5,839 nucleotides of DNA. It comes from Globobulimina sp. Lineage: Eukaryota; Foraminifera; Rotaliida. The stretch covers positions 1-5,839 of the forward strand of contig PIVH01000423.1 in assembly GCA_003354225.1 (NCBI GenBank). Direction: 5' to 3'. The translations under genes and the position numbers were made by a program. Positions 5,756 through 5,839 of the stretch are shown in pieces. The notes below the pieces were generated by a model that ran no database searches, was not told the DNA's origin, and saw nothing but the letters and a program-made list of their open reading frames with translations. Each line of letters begins with the position of its first letter. Within the stretch, counting starts at the first letter, position 1.

Positions 5756-5839
5756 GTATTATCTAGTAAATCAATAATTATTTGTTTCATTCCTGCTGGA
5801 ACCATTGCCCCTGCAATTCCTAGGAATATTTTGCATTCT
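5578..5839 (-). pseudogene. Deoxyhypusine-synthase-like protein, internal fragment; enters from the right edge, apparently truncated
   Basis: Deoxyhypusine synthase transfers an aminobutyl group from spermidine to a lysine of eIF5A; related enzymes in bacteria make homospermidine or act on other amines, using NAD. The minus strand enters in frame as ECKIFLGIAGAMVPAGMKQI, then IIDLLDN and VFVTTGAN (to about 5727). FLG.AGAMVPAGM followed by VTTGAN is the archaeal/bacterial-style version; eukaryotic enzymes usually have a YTSN/VSSG and TTAGG type here. The segment before VTTG is about two residues shorter than usual. After TGANVSVDE the expected (L/V).HD..EA.G continuation and the rest of the catalytic domain are missing; the frame instead reads KAICKFSQLLL and ends at TAG 5580-5578. 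I searched the remaining minus-strand frames to about 5340 by eye and found no C-terminal exon. A donor-like GTATCA follows GCAAAT, so splicing to a distant or non-obvious exon remains possible. Family assignment is good; calling it a pseudogene is tentative. Confidence 0.5.

Noticed and set aside
1-5839. tRNA genes, rRNA, CRISPR arrays, transposon ends or long terminal repeats
   Set aside because: I looked for cloverleaf arms, regularly spaced direct repeats and paired inverted ends and saw none.

Overview
This window looks like compact nuclear DNA from a unicellular eukaryote. Four genes lie in under 6 kb. Five short introns (55-62 nt, plus one of 141 nt) can be placed by reading-frame phase and GT..AG borders. 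The products are typically eukaryotic (importin alpha, an RNA exosome core subunit), the DNA is AT-rich, and the standard genetic code fits. The lineage cannot be fixed from the sequence alone. All five intron donors begin GTT rather than GTA or GTG, which may help to place it.

Layout. Positions 1-1152 (+) hold the C-terminal half of importin alpha, entering from the left edge and split by one intron. A 188-bp convergent spacer follows. Positions 2396-1341 (-) hold a three-exon gene for a 312-residue protein that joins an EF-hand calcium-binding region to a GxxExxY domain (PD-(D/E)XK nuclease-like fold). It becomes visible only after splicing and is the most unusual object here. Ninety-one bp upstream of it, on the same strand, positions 3552-2488 hold a three-exon gene for Rrp43/EXOSC8, a ring subunit of the RNA exosome. 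Sixty-four bp separate its start codon from that of a divergent gene (3617-5227, +) for an orphan protein with about nine membrane segments.

Right end. Positions 5228 to about 5500 are T-rich and mostly non-coding. From the right edge, on the minus strand, comes the middle of a deoxyhypusine-synthase-like protein with prokaryotic-type motifs. After those motifs the similarity stops and the frame ends about 50 codons later, so the piece is truncated, decayed, or spliced to something I cannot find. The opposite strand is open over the same stretch.

Functional links. Rrp43 (RNA processing and decay) and importin alpha (nuclear import) are housekeeping genes. No shared pathway with the EF-hand/GxxExxY protein or the membrane protein can be read from the sequence; the arrangement looks like simple gene packing, with a possible shared divergent promoter at 3553-3616.
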